Positions 6,479 to 16,500 of a DNA stretch of 17,744 bases are shown here, piece by piece. The DNA is from Streptococcus vestibularis ATCC 49124 (lineage in GTDB: Bacteria > Bacillota > Bacilli > Lactobacillales > Streptococcaceae), in assembly GCF_000188295.1 (NCBI RefSeq), contig NZ_GL831113.1, forward strand, positions 83,876 to 101,619. Direction: 5' to 3'. The notes beneath the pieces were generated by a model that did not search any database, was not told where the DNA came from, and saw only the letters and a program-made list of their open reading frames with translations. Every line of letters begins with the position of its first letter. Within the stretch, counting starts at the first letter, position 1. Made by a program: the position numbers and the translations under genes.

Positions 6479-6638
6479 AGTAGTTGGGTCAAAGAGAGGA
6501 TGTTTTCATAAACGATATTAGTTAAATTCCTTGGAAACATTCGTCTTTTTCAAGAAAAAAGAGGCAATTTTCATAAAAAATAGCATTTTTAATCAAAATA
6601 TGCTAAAATTATACAAAATAAAATGATGGAGGCTTCTC
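6479..6638. other. AT-rich stretch with a palindrome upstream of the ACT gene
   Basis: The rest of this 321-bp intergenic region becomes very AT-rich. It contains an imperfect inverted repeat, TAGCAT (6581-6586) and ATGCTA (6600-6605) with T/A arms between them. A -10-like TAAAAT (6604-6609) overlaps its right end, so it could be an operator. I found no well-spaced -35. Confidence 0.4.
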
Positions 6639-6905
6639 ATGAAAGCGATTATTACAGTTGTAGGTAAGGATAAAGCGGGTATTGTTGCAGGTGTTGCGAC
6701 TAAGGTTGCAGAGCTTGGCTTGAATATTGATGATATTTCTCAAACAGTCCTTGATGAATTCTTCACTATGATGGCGGTTGTATCATCGGAAGACAAACAA
6801 GATTTTACACACCTACGTGCTGAATTGGAAGCCTTTGGTGAGTCATTGAACGTCAAAATCAACATCCAAAGCTCAGCGATTTTTGATGCTATGCACAACT
6901 TGTAA
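6639..6905 (+). CDS. UPF0237 family ACT-domain protein
   Basis: An 88-residue protein that is almost entirely one ACT domain, a small ligand-binding fold usually sensing amino acids. The N-terminal strand and loop (ITVVGKDKAGIVAGVATKVA, residues 4-23) carry the conserved G-K-D-x-x-G-I-V turn. LNIDDISQTVLDEFFTMMAV follows. It belongs to the UPF0237 family, related to the GcvR regulator, but has a single domain. GGAGG at 6628-6632 lies six bases before the ATG. The UPF0210 gene follows after 17 bp, and the two families are typically found together, so the ACT protein probably senses a ligand for, or partners with, that protein. The ligand is unknown. Confidence 0.93.
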   Translation: MKAIITVVGKDKAGIVAGVATKVAELGLNIDDISQTVLDEFFTMMAVVSSEDKQDFTHLRAELEAFGESLNVKINIQSSAIFDAMHNL

Positions 6906-6922
6906 GATAGGAGTAGCTTAAA

Positions 6923-8260
6923 ATGGATATTAAACAGGTCACAGAAACCATTGCCATGATTGAGGAACAGAACTTTGATGTTCGTACTATCACCATGGGA
7001 ATTTCACTCCTTGATTGTATTGATTCAGATATCGATAAGGCGGCAGAAAAGGTATACAACAAGATTGTATCTAAGGCTAAGAATTTGGTAGCTGTTGGTG
7101 ACGAAATTGCAGCTGAACTTGGTATTCCTATTGTTAATAAACGTGTGTCTGTTACTCCGATCTCAATCATCGGTGCGGCAACAGATGCGACAGATTATGT
7201 ACCTTTTGCCAAGGCACTAGACCGAGCAGCTAAGGAAATTGGCATTAACTTTATTGGTGGTTTCTCTGCATTAGTTCAAAAGGGATACCAAAAAGGTGAT
7301 GAGATTCTTATTAATTCTATTCCACGTGCGCTTGCTGAGACTGATTTTGTCTGCTCATCTGTTAATATTGGTTCAACAAAAACTGGTATTAATATGACAG
7401 CGGTACGTGATATGGGACGTATCATTAAAGAGGCTTCTGAGGCAGATCCAATGGGGCCAGGTAAATTGGTCGTCTTTGCTAATGCGGTTGAAGATAATCC
7501 ATTTATGGCAGGCGCCTTCCACGGTGTTGGTGAGGCTGATGTTGTAATCAATGTTGGGGTTTCAGGTCCTGGTGTTGTGCAACGTGCTATTGAGAAGGTT
7601 CCAGGTGAAAGTTTTGATGTTTTAGCTGAAACAGTTAAGAAAACCGCCTTTAAAATCACACGTGTAGGGCAGTTGGTTGGTCAAATGGCTAGCGAGCGTC
7701 TAGGTGTCGAGTTTGGTATAGTAGACTTATCTCTTGCACCAACTCCGGCAGTGGGTGATTCGGTAGCTCGTGTACTTGAAGCGATGGGGCTTGAAGTTGT
7801 TGGGACGCATGGTACTACTGCGGCTCTAGCTCTTCTTAATGACCAAGTTAAAAAAGGTGGTATTATGGCATGTAACCAGGTCGGTGGTTTGTCAGGTGCC
7901 TTTATTCCAGTTTCTGAAGATGAAGGTATGATTGCAGCGGTTCAATCTGGGCATATCAACCTTGAAAAATTAGAAGCCATGACGGCTATCTGTTCTGTTG
8001 GTCTAGATATGATTGCCATTCCTGCTGATACGCCAGATACAACAATTGCTGCCATGATTGCTGATGAAGCAGCTATTGGTGTCATTAACCAGAAAACAAC
8101 AGCCGTTCGTATTATTCCTTATGGTAAGGAAGGTGACATGTTGGAACTTGGAGGTCTTCTTGGCTATGCACCGGTAATGAAGGTAAACAAAGCATCATCG
8201 GCTGACTTCATTGCGCGTGGTGGCCAAATCCCAGCCCCTGTTCACAGCTTTAAAAACTAA
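6923..8260 (+). CDS. UPF0210 (DUF711, PFL-like) family protein
   Basis: A 445-residue cytosolic protein of the UPF0210/DUF711 family, often annotated as a pyruvate formate-lyase-like family protein. Its biochemical role is not established. It is full length for the family. Recognisable stretches are the N-terminal [61 protein letters not shown], and the C-terminal GLLGYAPVM with a final [13 protein letters not shown]. No membrane segment or signal peptide is seen. AGGAG at 6909-6913 lies nine bases before the ATG. It is cotranscribed with the ACT-domain gene and ended by a terminator. The family is certain; the reaction is unknown. Confidence 0.93.
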   Translation: MDIKQVTETIAMIEEQNFDVRTITMGISLLDCIDSDIDKAAEKVYNKIVSKAKNLVAVGDEIAAELGIPIVNKRVSVTPISIIGAATDATDYVPFAKALDRAAKEIGINFIGGFSALVQKGYQKGDEILINSIPRALAETDFVCSSVNIGSTKTGINMTAVRDMGRIIKEASEADPMGPGKLVVFANAVEDNPFMAGAFHGVGEADVVINVGVSGPGVVQRAIEKVPGESFDVLAETVKKTAFKITRVGQLVGQMASERLGVEFGIVDLSLAPTPAVGDSVARVLEAMGLEVVGTHGTTAALALLNDQVKKGGIMACNQVGGLSGAFIPVSEDEGMIAAVQSGHINLEKLEAMTAICSVGLDMIAIPADTPDTTIAAMIADEAAIGVINQKTTAVRIIPYGKEGDMLELGGLLGYAPVMKVNKASSADFIARGGQIPAPVHSFKN

Positions 8261-8272
8261 GCGGATGATAAG

Positions 8273-8299
8273 TGCTTTACCGAATTGGTAAGGCATTTT
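8273..8299 (+). terminator. terminator after the UPF0210 gene
   Basis: A 9-bp stem TGCTTTACC/GGTAAGGCA (8273-8281 and 8287-8295, one T-G pair) with loop GAATT is followed by TTTT. Confidence 0.75.
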
Positions 8300-8336
8300 C
8301 TGATGATTTTGCTAGCTAGATAGTCGGGTGGATTTG

Positions 8337-8345
8337 TGCTATAAT
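8337..8345 (+). promoter_or_regulatory. extended -10 promoter of the phosphatase-peptidoglycan hydrolase operon
   Basis: TGCTATAAT is an exact TG-n-TATAAT, 31 bp before the ATG of the phosphatase gene. No clear -35 is present. Confidence 0.7.
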
Positions 8346-8376
8346 GAATTCAAAATGACGGAAAGAAGGAGGGGTT

Positions 8377-9081
8377 ATGAGTAAGGTTAAGTTGTATATT
8401 GCGAGACACGGCAAAACCATGTTTAACACCATTGGTCGTGCACAAGGTTGGTCTGATAGCCCTTTGACTCCGTTCGGTGAAGAAGGTATTCGTGAATTGG
8501 GGGTAGGTCTGAAAGCAGCAGGTATTTCTTTCAAGGCCGCATATTCTAGTGATTCAGGTCGAACGATTCAAACCATGGATATCATTTTACGTGAGGCGGG
8601 TTTGGAAACCATTCCTTATAAACGTGACAAACGTATCCGTGAGTGGTGTTTTGGTAGTTTAGATGGTGGCTATGATGGTGAACTTTTTTATGGTGTGCTA
8701 CCGAGAACAGATGCTTTTCAAGGTAAGGAGTTACATGAGGTAACTTATCCTGAGCTTGCACAAGGTATCCTTGATGTGGATACGGCTGGTTGGGCAGAGT
8801 CTTGGGAAGTACTCAGAAAACGTATTATAGAAGGGTTTACAGCTATTGCAGAAAATCTTGAGAGATCTGGTGGTGGTAATGCTATCGTTGTTAGTCACGG
8901 TATGACCATTGCAACCTTTGCTTGGTTAATTGATCCTTCTGTCGAGCATCCTTCATTGGACAACGGTTCGGTTACTGTTGTTGCTTATGAAAATGGTAAA
9001 TTTACATTAGAAGCGCTTGGCGATATGACCTATCGTCAGGTTGGGCGAGAGATAATAGAAAAAGAAAATGGTAAAAAATAA
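8377..9081 (+). CDS. histidine phosphatase (phosphoglycerate mutase-like) family protein
   Basis: A 234-residue cytosolic protein of the histidine phosphatase superfamily. The catalytic RHG motif is at residues 10-12 (His11, phosphorylated in catalysis) and the second catalytic His is His174 in VVSHGMT. AQGWSDSPLTPFGEEG after the RHG is the usual substrate-loop region, and REWCFGSLDGG supplies the acidic mid-motif. It is commonly labelled phosphoglycerate mutase, but these cofactor-independent-length members are generally broad phosphatases rather than glycolytic enzymes, so the substrate is open. A very strong Shine-Dalgarno (AAGGAGGGG, 8366-8374) marks the start. Its 3' end overlaps the next gene by 14 bases, so it is the first gene of a three-gene operon with two peptidoglycan hydrolases. 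Confidence 0.9.
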   Translation: MSKVKLYIARHGKTMFNTIGRAQGWSDSPLTPFGEEGIRELGVGLKAAGISFKAAYSSDSGRTIQTMDIILREAGLETIPYKRDKRIREWCFGSLDGGYDGELFYGVLPRTDAFQGKELHEVTYPELAQGILDVDTAGWAESWEVLRKRIIEGFTAIAENLERSGGGNAIVVSHGMTIATFAWLIDPSVEHPSLDNGSVTVVAYENGKFTLEALGDMTYRQVGREIIEKENGKK

Positions 9082-9865
9082 CTATCCAAGTCGCCGTAAG
9101 GCGAAAAAGCAAACTAACTGGTTTTTGGTTATCAGTGGTGTCTTGATTACAGTTCTTTTAGTTGCAGCAGGACTTTATTCAGTATTTGGTGTCAGTCGTA
9201 CGGTCCAACAAACCAATGGATTATCAGTAACAAAAAGTAGTAAGCAAGCTACCGATGCGACTCAAAGCAAGGATACAAAGGGACTACCTGACGTATCTCC
9301 TAAAGACTGGCAATTGCTTTTGGTAAATCGAGATAATAAGTCTAAAGAACTTAATCCTGAGCTTGCTAATGTCGATGGTGTTTCTGTAGATGCAAGAATT
9401 GCTAAGAACGTTAAGCAGTTTTTAGCAGCTGCTCAAGAAATTGATCCAAGTTATCACTTGATATCAGGTTATCGTAGTGTTGCTTATCAGACAGAACTTT
9501 ATAACAGTTATGTTCAGCAGGAAATGGCTGCTGATCCGACTTTGACAGAGTCTCAGGCAGAGAAGAAGGTTCAGACTTATTCACAGCCACCAGGTGCTAG
9601 TGAGCATCAGACAGGTCTTGCGATTGACATGAGTACTGTAGACAGCTTAAATGAAGCAGATCCAGATACTGTGGCTAAGGTCAAAAAGTTAGCGCCAAAG
9701 TATGGCTTTGTTCTTCGTTTCCCAGATGGTAAGACATCGTCAACAGGTGTGGGTTATGAGGATTGGCATTTCCGCTACGTTGGTAAAGAATCAGCAGAGT
9801 ACATGACTGAACATAATATTACTTTGGAAGAATATTTGGCATTATTAAAGGAGAAAACTAAGTGA
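9068..9865 (+). CDS. LdcB/DacB-type peptidoglycan carboxypeptidase (peptidase M15B)
   Basis: A 265-residue zinc carboxypeptidase that trims stem peptides of peptidoglycan outside the cell. A basic N-terminus and a membrane segment (about residues 18-40) anchor it; no lipobox is seen. A Ser/Thr/Lys-rich linker leads to the M15B domain: SGYRS (133-137), GASEHQTGLAID with zinc ligands His180 and Asp187, and EDWH with catalytic Glu231 and zinc ligand His234. Similarity to the pneumococcal L,D-carboxypeptidase DacB/LdcB is strong, so removal of D-Ala from tetrapeptides is likely, although VanY-type D,D-activity is hard to exclude from sequence. The start overlaps the phosphatase gene by 14 bases with only a weak ribosome site, suggesting translational coupling. 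The next gene overlaps its end by four bases. Confidence 0.92.
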   Translation: MVKNNYPSRRKAKKQTNWFLVISGVLITVLLVAAGLYSVFGVSRTVQQTNGLSVTKSSKQATDATQSKDTKGLPDVSPKDWQLLLVNRDNKSKELNPELANVDGVSVDARIAKNVKQFLAAAQEIDPSYHLISGYRSVAYQTELYNSYVQQEMAADPTLTESQAEKKVQTYSQPPGASEHQTGLAIDMSTVDSLNEADPDTVAKVKKLAPKYGFVLRFPDGKTSSTGVGYEDWHFRYVGKESAEYMTEHNITLEEYLALLKEKTK

Positions 9866-10443
9866 GACGACGTTTTAAACTAACAGCCTTCATAAGCTTA
9901 GTTGCTCTTTTCGCTTTAGGTATTCTCTTGCCTTTGATTCTTCATGCCTCTACAGATGATAATGCTCGTTCGGTAAAGGTTGCTTATACGCAGAAAGGGT
10001 TTATTGAAAACTTAGCACCAACAGCACAAAAAATGTCTAAAAACTATGGTGTCCCTGCGTCAATTCTCCTTAGCCAAGCTGCATATGAATCGAATTATGG
10101 TAGTAGTCTCTTATCTGTTAAATACCACAATATCTACAGTCTCCCTGCTCAGCCAGGACAAGAACATATCTATCTAAAGGATAATGTTTACAGTAAAGGC
10201 AAATGGCAATATCAAAAAGTAGATTTTGCAGTTTTTAGAGATTGGTCAAGTTCTATGATGACTTATTTAGAAGAACTTCGCCAAGGAACGTGGGGCGAGT
10301 CGACCTATAAAGAGGTGGCTGGAACGACTAGTTATAAAGTTGCAGCAGAAAAACTACAAGCTGCGGGTTTTAGCAGTGATCCAGATTATGCCAAACACCT
10401 CATATCTATTATTGAGACCTCTCATTTGTCAAAATATGATTGA
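9862..10443 (+). CDS. membrane-anchored glucosaminidase (GH73-like)
   Basis: A 193-residue peptidoglycan glucosaminidase. A signal/anchor segment (about residues 7-30) is followed by the glucosaminidase domain. LAPTAQKMSKNYGVPASILL leads into SQAAYESNYGSS, where Glu76 is the likely catalytic acid, then the KYHNIYSL loop and a C-terminal FRDWSSSMMTYLEELRQGTW stretch. The domain fills the protein; no wall-binding repeats are present. The GTG start overlaps the previous stop (GTGA, 9862-9865), with AAGGAG at 9848-9853. Together with the LdcB-type enzyme it forms a small wall-remodelling unit. A terminator follows after eight bases. Confidence 0.9.
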   Translation: MRRRFKLTAFISLVALFALGILLPLILHASTDDNARSVKVAYTQKGFIENLAPTAQKMSKNYGVPASILLSQAAYESNYGSSLLSVKYHNIYSLPAQPGQEHIYLKDNVYSKGKWQYQKVDFAVFRDWSSSMMTYLEELRQGTWGESTYKEVAGTTSYKVAAEKLQAAGFSSDPDYAKHLISIIETSHLSKYD

Positions 10444-10450
10444 TAAGATT

Positions 10451-10477
10451 AGAGTACCTCTGAGGTGCTCTTTTTTT
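10451..10477 (+). terminator. terminator of the peptidoglycan hydrolase operon
   Basis: An 8-bp stem AGAGTACC/GGTGCTCT (10451-10458 and 10464-10471, one T-G pair) with loop TCTGA is followed by seven T. Confidence 0.88.
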
Positions 10478-10503
10478 GCTTTTCTAGGTCTTAAGATGTA
10501 TTT

Positions 10504-10530
10504 TTAGCACTCTTACAAAAAGAGTGCTAA
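10504..10530. promoter_or_regulatory. CIRCE operator 1 (perfect HrcA site)
   Basis: TTAGCACTC (10504-10512), nine bases, GAGTGCTAA (10522-10530): an exact match to the CIRCE consensus bound by the HrcA repressor. It ends 17 bp upstream of the -35 box. Confidence 0.97.
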
Positions 10531-10547
10531 TTTTTTGGTTTTTTGGG

Positions 10548-10575
10548 TTGACATGTTCAAGTTTAGGTGTATAAT
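10548..10575 (+). promoter_or_regulatory. sigma-A promoter of the hrcA-grpE-dnaK operon
   Basis: Perfect TTGACA (10548-10553) and TATAAT (10570-10575) with a 16-bp spacer, lying between the two CIRCE operators. HrcA bound at the second site would block transcription. Confidence 0.95.
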
Positions 10576-10586
10576 AGAATCATAAG

Positions 10587-10613
10587 TTAGCAGTCGACGT
10601 GTTAGAGTGCTAA
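10587..10613. promoter_or_regulatory. CIRCE operator 2 (one mismatch)
   Basis: TTAGCAGTC (10587-10595), nine bases, GAGTGCTAA (10605-10613). The left arm has G in place of C at position 7; the right arm is perfect. It overlaps the expected transcription start and the mRNA leader. Confidence 0.93.
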
Positions 10614-10635
10614 CAAATAGAAATGAGGTGACATC

Positions 10636-11670
10636 GTGATTACGCAAAGGCAAAACGCTATTTTGAATTTGATAGTTGAGATGTTCACTCGTACACATGA
10701 ACCGGTTGGTTCTAAAGCGTTACAAGAATCAATTGATTCGAGTTCAGCGACCATTCGTAATGACATGGCCAAGCTTGAAAAGATGGGCTATCTTGAAAAA
10801 GCTCATACCTCTAGTGGGCGTATGCCAAGCCGAGCAGGTTTCCAGTATTTCGTTGCTAATTCTTTGAATCTTGATACGATTGATGAACAAGATATTTATC
10901 AAGTGGTCAAGGCCTTTGATTTTGAAGCCTTTAAACTTGAAGATATCTTGGATGCAGCGGCGAAGCTGCTGGCAGAAATGACAGGATGTACAGCAGTGAT
11001 TCAAGATGTGGAACCGACACGACAACGTCTGACTGGATTTGACATTGTTCATCTATCCAATCACGACGCTTTAGCGGTTCTTACTCTAGATGAATCTAAG
11101 CCGGTGACAGTTCAATTTGCTATTCCAAAAAATTTCTTGTCTAGTGATTTGGAAACTCTTCATAAGCTTGTTCAAGAACGTTTTTTGGGAAACACTGTCT
11201 TAGATATCCATTACCGACTGAGAACTGAGATTCCTCAGATTGTGCAAAAGTATTTCAAAATAACAGATAATGTTCTAGATTTGTTTGATTATATCTTTTC
11301 ACAACTTTTTAAGGAATTGATTTTCATCGAAGGTAAGGTTGCATCACTGACTTATGCCGACTTAAAAACCTATCAATTTTTGGACAATCCACAACATGTG
11401 GCACTTGAGCTTCGATCAGCTATCTCCGATGATGAAGTGACCAAGATTTCGGTTGCAGAATCAACTGAAGAAGTGCTTGAAAATGTCACAGTTATGAGTC
11501 ATAAATTCCTGATTCCTTATCGTGGGATGGCACTCATGCATGTGATTGGTCCAGTTGAAATGGATTATCGTCGCATGGTTAGTTTGGTCAATGTTATTAG
11601 TAGAGTTTTGGTTATGAAGTTGACGGATTATTATCGTTATCTCAATAGTAACCATTATGAAGTTAATTAA
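10636..11670 (+). CDS. hrcA: heat-inducible transcription repressor HrcA
   Basis: A 344-residue repressor of class I heat-shock genes that binds CIRCE and needs GroEL for activity. The N-terminal winged helix-turn-helix covers about residues 1-75, with [27 protein letters not shown] and the conserved wing [15 protein letters not shown]. The rest is the HrcA inserted dimerisation domain plus a GAF-like domain. Length is normal. The GTG start at 10636 follows AGGTGA (10626-10631). It is the first gene of its operon and is controlled by its own two CIRCE sites. Confidence 0.97.
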   Translation: MITQRQNAILNLIVEMFTRTHEPVGSKALQESIDSSSATIRNDMAKLEKMGYLEKAHTSSGRMPSRAGFQYFVANSLNLDTIDEQDIYQVVKAFDFEAFKLEDILDAAAKLLAEMTGCTAVIQDVEPTRQRLTGFDIVHLSNHDALAVLTLDESKPVTVQFAIPKNFLSSDLETLHKLVQERFLGNTVLDIHYRLRTEIPQIVQKYFKITDNVLDLFDYIFSQLFKELIFIEGKVASLTYADLKTYQFLDNPQHVALELRSAISDDEVTKISVAESTEEVLENVTVMSHKFLIPYRGMALMHVIGPVEMDYRRMVSLVNVISRVLVMKLTDYYRYLNSNHYEVN

Positions 11671-11709
11671 GCTATAACGTTTTAAAAAGTATAGAAAGAG
11701 GTGAATGCC

Positions 11710-12234
11710 TTGACAGAAGATATTAAAAAAGAAGAAGTAAAAGAAGAGGAAGCTACCGAGACAACTGAAGAAGTTGTAGAAGAAACAAGGGAAACTTCTG
11801 AGCTTGAAGAAGCACAAGCGCGTGCGGAGGAATTTGAAAATAAATACCTTCGTGCCCATGCAGAGATGCAAAATATTCAACGCCGTGCTAATGAAGAACG
11901 TCAACAATTACAAAAGTATCGTAGCCAAGATTTAGCAAAAGCAATCTTGCCATCACTTGATAACCTTGAACGTGCTCTTGCTGTTGAGGGTTTGACTGAT
12001 GATGTCAAAAAAGGTTTGGAAATGGTGCAAGAAAGTTTAGTGCATGCTCTTAAAGAGGAAGGAATCGAAGAAATTCCAGCTGATAGTGATTTCGATCATA
12101 ACTTCCACATGGCGATTCAAACAATGCCTGCAGATGATGAACATCCAGCAGACACGATTGCACAAGTTTTCCAAAAAGGGTATAAACTCCACGAACGCGT
12201 TTTACGCCCAGCTATGGTAGTTGTATATAATTAA
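11710..12234 (+). CDS. grpE: nucleotide exchange factor GrpE
   Basis: A 174-residue co-chaperone that drives ADP release from DnaK. It has an acidic, disordered N-terminus (about residues 1-35, mostly Glu), then a long coiled-coil helix (about 35-85, with [20 protein letters not shown]), a short helical bundle, and the C-terminal beta domain ending [15 protein letters not shown], the family signature. I choose TTG at 11710 as the start because AGAGGTGA (11697-11704) is five bases upstream. The GTG at 11701 lies inside that ribosome site and would add three residues. It is second in the hrcA operon and 85 bp before dnaK. Confidence 0.95.
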   Translation: MTEDIKKEEVKEEEATETTEEVVEETRETSELEEAQARAEEFENKYLRAHAEMQNIQRRANEERQQLQKYRSQDLAKAILPSLDNLERALAVEGLTDDVKKGLEMVQESLVHALKEEGIEEIPADSDFDHNFHMAIQTMPADDEHPADTIAQVFQKGYKLHERVLRPAMVVVYN

Positions 12235-12268
12235 TTGAAAACTTGTCCGAAATGACAGAAAACTATGA

Positions 12269-14143
<1,875 letters not shown>

Positions 14144-14283
14144 GATGCAAAGCCCGTTAAAACCTCACAGTGAAAATAGGAGATTCGACGCAGAAACTTT
14201 AGTTTCTAGGAAGATTTATCTTTTTCACCAAGAGGTTAGGGGGTGCTCAATTCTGACTAATTAGTAAATGATAGTAAGAAATC

Positions 14284-14311
14284 CAGAGGTTGCAAACCAG
14301 CCTCTGTTTTT
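14284..14311 (+). terminator. terminator between dnaK and dnaJ
   Basis: The stem CAGAGG/CCTCTG (14284-14289 and 14301-14306) has an 11-nt loop and is followed by TTTTT. It should end most hrcA-grpE-dnaK transcripts, leaving dnaJ to read-through or its own promoter. Confidence 0.8.
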
Positions 14312-14383
14312 CGCTAAAATAAGTGAATATAAGATATAGTTTTACTTCGTATCATAACAAATAAATATAGAAAGGAACAAAGA

Positions 14384-14446
14384 GTGTTCGTCATTGAACA
14401 CGGGCTATGGATTAAGCCAAAAAGAAAGTTGGTTTCAAGGAACTGA
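14384..14446 (+). CDS. possible 20-residue leader peptide upstream of dnaJ
   Basis: GTG at 14384 is preceded by AAAGGA (14371-14376) at a seven-base gap, a normal translation start, and the frame runs 20 codons to TGA. The peptide is basic (MFVIEHGLWIKPKRKLVSRN) and matches nothing I recognise. Its start codon is the 5' arm of a 6-bp hairpin (14384-14401) and its stop overlaps another hairpin (14446-14466). dnaJ itself lacks a visible ribosome site 63 bases further on, so this could be a regulatory leader. It could equally be chance. Confidence 0.25.
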   Translation: MFVIEHGLWIKPKRKLVSRN

Positions 14447-14508
14447 TAGTTTATCTTCAAAACTATTACTTTGGCTTTCTCCATTAGATGCCCTTTGTAT
14501 CTAAAATT

Positions 14509-15642
14509 ATGAACAATACCGAATATTACGATCGTCTTGGGGTATCTAAGGATGCCTCTCAAGATGAAATTAAACGTGCCTATCGTAAGATGTCTAAGAA
14601 ATACCACCCAGACATTAATAAAGAACCAGGTGCAGAAGAAAAATATAAAGAGGTCCAAGAGGCTTACGAAACTCTAAGTGACGACCAAAAACGTGCAGCC
14701 TATGACCAATATGGACCAGATGGTGCGAATGGTTTTGGTGGTCAAGGAGGCTTTGGTGGCTTCGATGGTGGTGCAGGCTTTGGAGGCTTTGAGGATATCT
14801 TCTCTAGCTTCTTTGGTGGTGGTGCTACTCGTAACCCAAATGCTCCACGTCAAGGTGATGACCTTCAGTACCGTGTCAACTTAAGCTTTGAAGAGGCGAT
14901 TTTTGGTGCAGAAAAAGAAGTGCACTACAATCGTGAAGCGACATGTAAGACATGTTCGGGATCTGGTGCAAAACCTGGAACAAGCCCTGTAACTTGTGGT
15001 CGCTGTCATGGTCAAGGGGTTATCAATGTTGATACGCAAACACCACTTGGTATGATGCGTCGTCAAGTAACCTGTGATGTCTGTCATGGAACAGGTCAAG
15101 AAATTAAGGAGCCATGTCAAACTTGTCACGGAACAGGACATGAAAAACAAAGCCATAAAGTATCTGTCAAGATTCCAGCAGGTGTTGAAACAGGTCAACA
15201 AATCCGTCTTGCTGGTCAAGGTGAAGCTGGTTTCAATGGTGGACCTTATGGAGATCTCTTTGTAATCATCAATGTTAATCCAAGCGATAAATTTACGCGT
15301 GATGGATCAACAATTTACTATACACTTAACATTTCCTTTGTCCAAGCAGCCCTTGGTGACACTGTCGAAGTACCAACAGTTCATGGAAATGTTGAGATGA
15401 CCATTCCAGCAGGAACTCAAACAGGCAAAACTTTCCGCCTAAAAGGAAAGGGTGCTCCACGTCTTCGTGGAGGTTCACAAGGAGACCAACACGTTACAGT
15501 TAAGATTGTAACTCCTACGAAGCTAAATGATGCTCAAAAAGAAGCTCTCCTTGCATTTGCCAAAGCAAGTGGTGATGAAAAAATCGCACCACAGAAAAAA
15601 GGTTTCTTCAATAAAGTAAAGGATGCCTTAGAAGATTTATAA
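14509..15642 (+). CDS. dnaJ: chaperone DnaJ (Hsp40)
   Basis: A 377-residue co-chaperone that delivers substrates to DnaK and stimulates its ATPase. The J domain (about residues 1-70) has the HPD motif in KKYHPDIN. A Gly/Phe-rich region follows (about 75-110). Four CxxCxGxG zinc-finger repeats are complete ([32 protein letters not shown], about residues 145-210). Two C-terminal beta domains bind clients. I place the start at 14509 ([15 protein letters not shown]), the usual streptococcal N-terminus; an in-frame ATG at 14488 would add seven residues. Neither has a recognisable Shine-Dalgarno, which is unusual. It is separated from dnaK by a terminator and a structured leader, and followed by its own terminator. 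Confidence 0.96.
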   Translation: MNNTEYYDRLGVSKDASQDEIKRAYRKMSKKYHPDINKEPGAEEKYKEVQEAYETLSDDQKRAAYDQYGPDGANGFGGQGGFGGFDGGAGFGGFEDIFSSFFGGGATRNPNAPRQGDDLQYRVNLSFEEAIFGAEKEVHYNREATCKTCSGSGAKPGTSPVTCGRCHGQGVINVDTQTPLGMMRRQVTCDVCHGTGQEIKEPCQTCHGTGHEKQSHKVSVKIPAGVETGQQIRLAGQGEAGFNGGPYGDLFVIINVNPSDKFTRDGSTIYYTLNISFVQAALGDTVEVPTVHGNVEMTIPAGTQTGKTFRLKGKGAPRLRGGSQGDQHVTVKIVTPTKLNDAQKEALLAFAKASGDEKIAPQKKGFFNKVKDALEDL

Positions 15643-15645
15643 AGG

Positions 15646-15671
15646 AAGGACGCTTAATGCGTCTTTTTCTT
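15646..15671 (+). terminator. terminator after dnaJ
   Basis: An 8-bp stem AAGGACGC/GCGTCTTT (15646-15653 and 15659-15666, one G-T pair) with loop TTAAT overlaps and is followed by T-runs. Confidence 0.85.
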
Positions 15672-15735
15672 TTTTTTGCCAGAAACTGTATGGGGTCAGT
15701 TGGCAATCGATCTACTTTTTATCCTTAAAAAAATC

Positions 15736-15744
15736 TGATATGAT
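15736..15744 (+). promoter_or_regulatory. extended -10 promoter abutting truA
   Basis: TGATATGAT fits TG-n-TATnAT. Its last base is six bases before the A of the truA ATG, so transcription should begin at or next to the start codon. TTGGCA at 15700-15705 is too distant to be a standard -35. Confidence 0.5.
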
Positions 15745-15750
15745 AATTTC

Positions 15751-16500
15751 ATGGTTAGATACAAAGCGACAATTTCCTATGATGGTACACTCTTCTCAGG
15801 TTTTCAAAGACAACCAAATGCACGTTCTATTCAAGAAGAACTTGAAAAGACTCTATTACGGTTAAATAGTGGTACTCCTGTCACCGTTCATGGAGCGGGT
15901 CGTACAGATGCAGGTGTTCATGCCTATGAACAAGTTATCCACTTCGATTTACCTCAGGAGCGAGATCCAGAGAAGTTACGTTTCGGTTTAGATACACAGT
16001 GTCCAGATGATATTGACATTGTTAGTATCGAGCTTGTATCGGAGGAATTCCATGCACGTTATAACAAGCATAGTAAAACCTATGAGTTCCTAGTAGATGC
16101 AGGGCGACCTAAGAACCCCATGATGCGTAATTATGCTACCCACTATCCCTACCCTCTAAGTCTAGCTCCTATGCAAGAGGCTGCTATGGAATTGGTTGGC
16201 ACACATGATTTTACAGGCTTCACAGCTTCAGGGACCTCTGTAGAAAATAAAGTGCGTACAATTACCCAGGCAAGTGTATCTATCGATGAGAAAACTGGGT
16301 TTTATATCTTTACTTTTTCTGGGAATGGCTTTCTTTATAAGCAAGTTAGAAATATGGTTGGAACATTGTTGAAAATTGGAAATGGACGCATGCCAGTTTC
16401 GCAAGTGAAGACCGTGTTGGAAAGTTGTGACCGCAATCTTGCGGGGCCAACCGCAGCAGGTAATGGGTTATATTTGAAGGAGATACGATATGAGAGATGA
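15751..16500 (+). CDS. truA: tRNA pseudouridine synthase TruA
   Basis: A 249-residue enzyme that makes pseudouridine at positions 38-40 of the tRNA anticodon stem. The N-terminal [20 protein letters not shown] and the catalytic motif [11 protein letters not shown] (Asp53) are diagnostic. [18 protein letters not shown] near residue 190 is the conserved C-terminal motif. Length is normal. The ATG at 15751 is the family N-terminus, but no Shine-Dalgarno precedes it and an extended -10 element ends six bases upstream, so the mRNA may be leaderless. The kinase gene starts inside its 3' end (11-base overlap). Confidence 0.96.
   Translation: MVRYKATISYDGTLFSGFQRQPNARSIQEELEKTLLRLNSGTPVTVHGAGRTDAGVHAYEQVIHFDLPQERDPEKLRFGLDTQCPDDIDIVSIELVSEEFHARYNKHSKTYEFLVDAGRPKNPMMRNYATHYPYPLSLAPMQEAAMELVGTHDFTGFTASGTSVENKVRTITQASVSIDEKTGFYIFTFSGNGFLYKQVRNMVGTLLKIGNGRMPVSQVKTVLESCDRNLAGPTAAGNGLYLKEIRYER

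Larger units (their letters stand above)
14144..14508. other. dnaK-dnaJ intergenic region with terminator and structured dnaJ leader
   Basis: These 365 bases hold a small hairpin (14192-14207), a terminator (14284-14311), a possible 20-codon ORF (14384-14446), and nested inverted repeats up to dnaJ: GTGTTC/GAACAC (14384-14389, 14396-14401), AAGCCAAA/TTTGGCTT (14414-14421, 14470-14477) and ATAGTTT/AAACTAT (14446-14452, 14460-14466). No CIRCE element is present. I could not identify a clear promoter for dnaJ. Confidence 0.7.

Noticed and set aside
6486..6500. CtsR-type operator (GGTCAAA repeat)
   Set aside because: Only one half-site, GGTCAAA, is present; the second repeat does not match.
11461..11907. 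148-codon reverse-strand frame across the hrcA-grpE junction
   Set aside because: Its Phe-rich content is the antisense of the Glu/Lys-rich GrpE N-terminus; no ribosome site or family match.
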